Of a DNA stretch of 31,858 nucleotides, positions 30,404 to 31,858 are shown piece after piece (the first letter of the stretch is position 1; each line of letters starts with the position of its first letter). The notes beneath the pieces are model-generated. The model was not told the origin of the DNA and made no database searches. It worked only from the letters and a program-made list of their open reading frames with translations. This DNA comes from a virus: positions 1 to 31,858 of the IMG/VR virus record IMGVR_UViG_3300013126_000140. One strand, written 5' to 3'. Made by a program: the position numbers and the translations under genes.

Positions 30404-31858
30404 TTAGAATGTACCACCATCAATAGTGTTTGATGCTACGAAGGCAGAACCATTCCATTGAATCATATCACCAGGATTTTGGGCAGTTACGGAAATAAGT
30501 TCCTTAGAAGCAGTTGATACTACGAATGAAGGTTCATCATCAAACCCGCCAATTGTCAAGTCACCAGTGATTGATACATCAACACCATCAGCAGTGATAG
30601 GAGCGTCTACTAATAGACCATTTGCTCCGATTACTTGAACTGAACCTGAAGTTGGAGCAGAGTTGAATCTTACAAGTTCTTTTTCAGAACCAAGAGCACC
30701 AGCAGTCCACTTATCAGTTGTTCCATTCCATACCAAAGAACCAGAAATGGTATTTGGTGCAGTAGCATCAGTTACTAATAAACCAGCAGTGATTTGAGAT
30801 CCACCGTAATTTAGTTCCAATATATTATCACCTATTTGAATTGTAGTTGAATCAATAGTTGTAGTAGTTCCTTGTACGAATAAGTTTCCTACAACAGTTA
30901 AATCACCACCTACTTCAAAATCACCGACAGTAGAACCAGTTTGCATGGTTACATCATCAGGTAATCCGATTGTTACGGTTCCACCAGCACCTAAAGTAAT
31001 TGATCCACCTGAAATTTCAATTTCGTTAGCAGTACCTTGAACAGTTAAGTTTGTATCACCTTCTACTGCAGTTCCTGCAACTGAACCATAATCTACTTCA
31101 AGTGAGTTATCAACACCATCTAAAGATAAACCAGTACCTGCAACATTAGAATTCAAGTTAACAGCTCTAACACCATTATCTTTGATAGATACATTTCCTG
31201 AAGATACAGAGAAATCATCAGAATCAAATGATGCAACACCTTTAGCAGATGTAGAAGCATTAACATTAGAGAATGTTACGGTTTGACCAGAAACTGAAAT
31301 TCCTAAACCTGCTCCTGAAGCAGAAGCGAAGGATAGACCTTGAGTTAATAAATCAACAGTACTATTTGATGCATCAGAACCAGTCAATTTCAAGGTTGTT
31401 ACCAAACCTGATAATTGAGAACCATCACCTACAAATGAACCAGTGAAAGTAGAAGTTCCAGCAACATCACCGATATTATCAGCTGAAACTCTACCAGTTC
31501 CAAAATCAGTTGCCTGATTTAGTAAGTGAGCAACAACTTGTGCGGAAGAAGAAACAACTGCATCTACATTCAATTTATTTTTAATTGTTGTATCAATTGA
31601 GTTCGTGAATGAATTCACTGCAGAAATATGAGCATCAACTGATTGAGTATAAGTTGCTAAAGTTGAATTCTTACTTTCTTCAGAAGCAGAGAATGCATTA
31701 AGTGAAGATAAGATACCTACTACTTGAGAAGAACCAGATACTACACCATTAGTTGCATTGATAGCACCGTAGATATTAGTTGCATGAACTTCAGCAAATT
31801 TATTAGAAGATGAACCTAAATCAAAAGTGTTATTTACAGATGGGATAATATCAGAAGA
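30404..31858 (-). CDS. Tail fibre protein, 5' end cut by window edge
   Basis: The frame is open from the right edge (31858) to TAA at 30404, giving 484 residues; a GTG at 31618 is internal, since 80 further codons upstream read on without a stop. The first visible residues (DIIPSVNNTFDLGSSSNKFA, EVHATNIYGAINATNG) match the fibre motif 'iiP......dLGs...kF.e.h', and VVSGSSQVVGILSS carries the repeat motif. Further on are SVSGQTVTFSNVNAS, VQGTTTTIDSTTIQIGDNIL and ELNYGGSQITAGLLVTDAT (paralogous to a domain in the 1426-aa fibre), and a terminus NTIDGGTF. There is no S74 domain. It is a fibre shaft or receptor protein and the first fibre gene of the module as seen here. Confidence 0.85.
   Translation of the reverse strand, partial: SSDIIPSVNNTFDLGSSSNKFAEVHATNIYGAINATNGVVSGSSQVVGILSSLNAFSASEESKNSTLATYTQSVDAHISAVNSFTNSIDTTIKNKLNVDAVVSSSAQVVAHLLNQATDFGTGRVSADNIGDVAGTSTFTGSFVGDGSQLSGLVTTLKLTGSDASNSTVDLLTQGLSFASASGAGLGISVSGQTVTFSNVNASTSAKGVASFDSDDFSVSSGNVSIKDNGVRAVNLNSNVAGTGLSLDGVDNSLEVDYGSVAGTAVEGDTNLTVQGTANEIEISGGSITLGAGGTVTIGLPDDVTMQTGSTVGDFEVGGDLTVVGNLFVQGTTTTIDSTTIQIGDNILELNYGGSQITAGLLVTDATAPNTISGSLVWNGTTDKWTAGALGSEKELVRFNSAPTSGSVQVIGANGLLVDAPITADGVDVSITGDLTIGGFDDEPSFVVSTASKELISVTAQNPGDMIQWNGSAFVASNTIDGGTF

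Noticed and set aside
31616-31618. GTG as the start of the fibre gene at the right edge
   Set aside because: The frame is open for another 80 codons up to the window edge and those codons encode recognisable fibre sequence, so the GTG is internal and the gene is simply cut.
1-31858. tRNA or other structured RNA genes
   Set aside because: Intergenic gaps are all under 165 bases and none shows a cloverleaf or a conserved tRNA T-arm; the hairpins seen are terminators.

Overview
The window is about 31.9 kb of AT-rich, very compact phage DNA in which every supported gene reads on the minus strand (right to left). It is part of the genome of a contractile-tailed, distantly T4-like myophage. Sheath, gp19-type tube, a gp26-type tail chaperone, tape measure, baseplate, LysM wedge and hub genes follow one another in the expected order. 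A Bacteroidota host is inferred from three signs: a TTTG-N19-TATCTTTG promoter (3820-3850), a secretion signal ending in Ser-Ala-Gln on the nuclease at 314-931, and a second TAnnTTTG element at 5432-5439. No head genes, tRNAs, rRNAs, CRISPR arrays or insertion sequences are visible. No stretch longer than 300 bases lacks a gene; the longest gap is 163 bases (30241-30403).

In transcription order the right part is a fibre module: a fibre gene cut by the window edge (30404-31858), a 1426-aa and a 788-aa fibre each ending in an S74 self-cleaving chaperone domain, two shorter paralogous adaptor/fibre genes, a glycosyltransferase, and a protein with an intein-like Hint domain followed by a fibronectin III domain. 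The middle part is the tail: a small coiled-coil protein, sheath, tube, a chaperone with an out-of-frame extension that has no start codon (probable programmed frameshift), an 83-aa protein, tape measure, an 866-aa baseplate/tube protein, a LysM wedge protein, a hub protein, a 129-aa protein and a phytanoyl-CoA-dioxygenase-like enzyme. That run ends at a strong terminator (5783-5823).

The left part (1-5739) is a run of small overlapping genes of unknown function, followed by a family A DNA polymerase lacking a recognisable exonuclease, a secreted NUC-type nuclease, and the start of a LamG/concanavalin-like structural gene cut by the left edge. Two micro-genes of 49 and 28 codons and both edge-truncated genes were found by direct reading.

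Two regulatory styles appear. The small-gene region carries host-like Bacteroidota promoters. Eleven genes, most of them structural, carry an identical ATATTTAT octamer (sense strand) 23-45 bases before the start codon, a good candidate for the late promoter. The most notable observations are that octamer, the frameshifted tail chaperone, the Hint domain with lysine at the +1 position, unusual active-site residues in the polymerase and dioxygenase, and a shared repeat vocabulary across five fibre genes.
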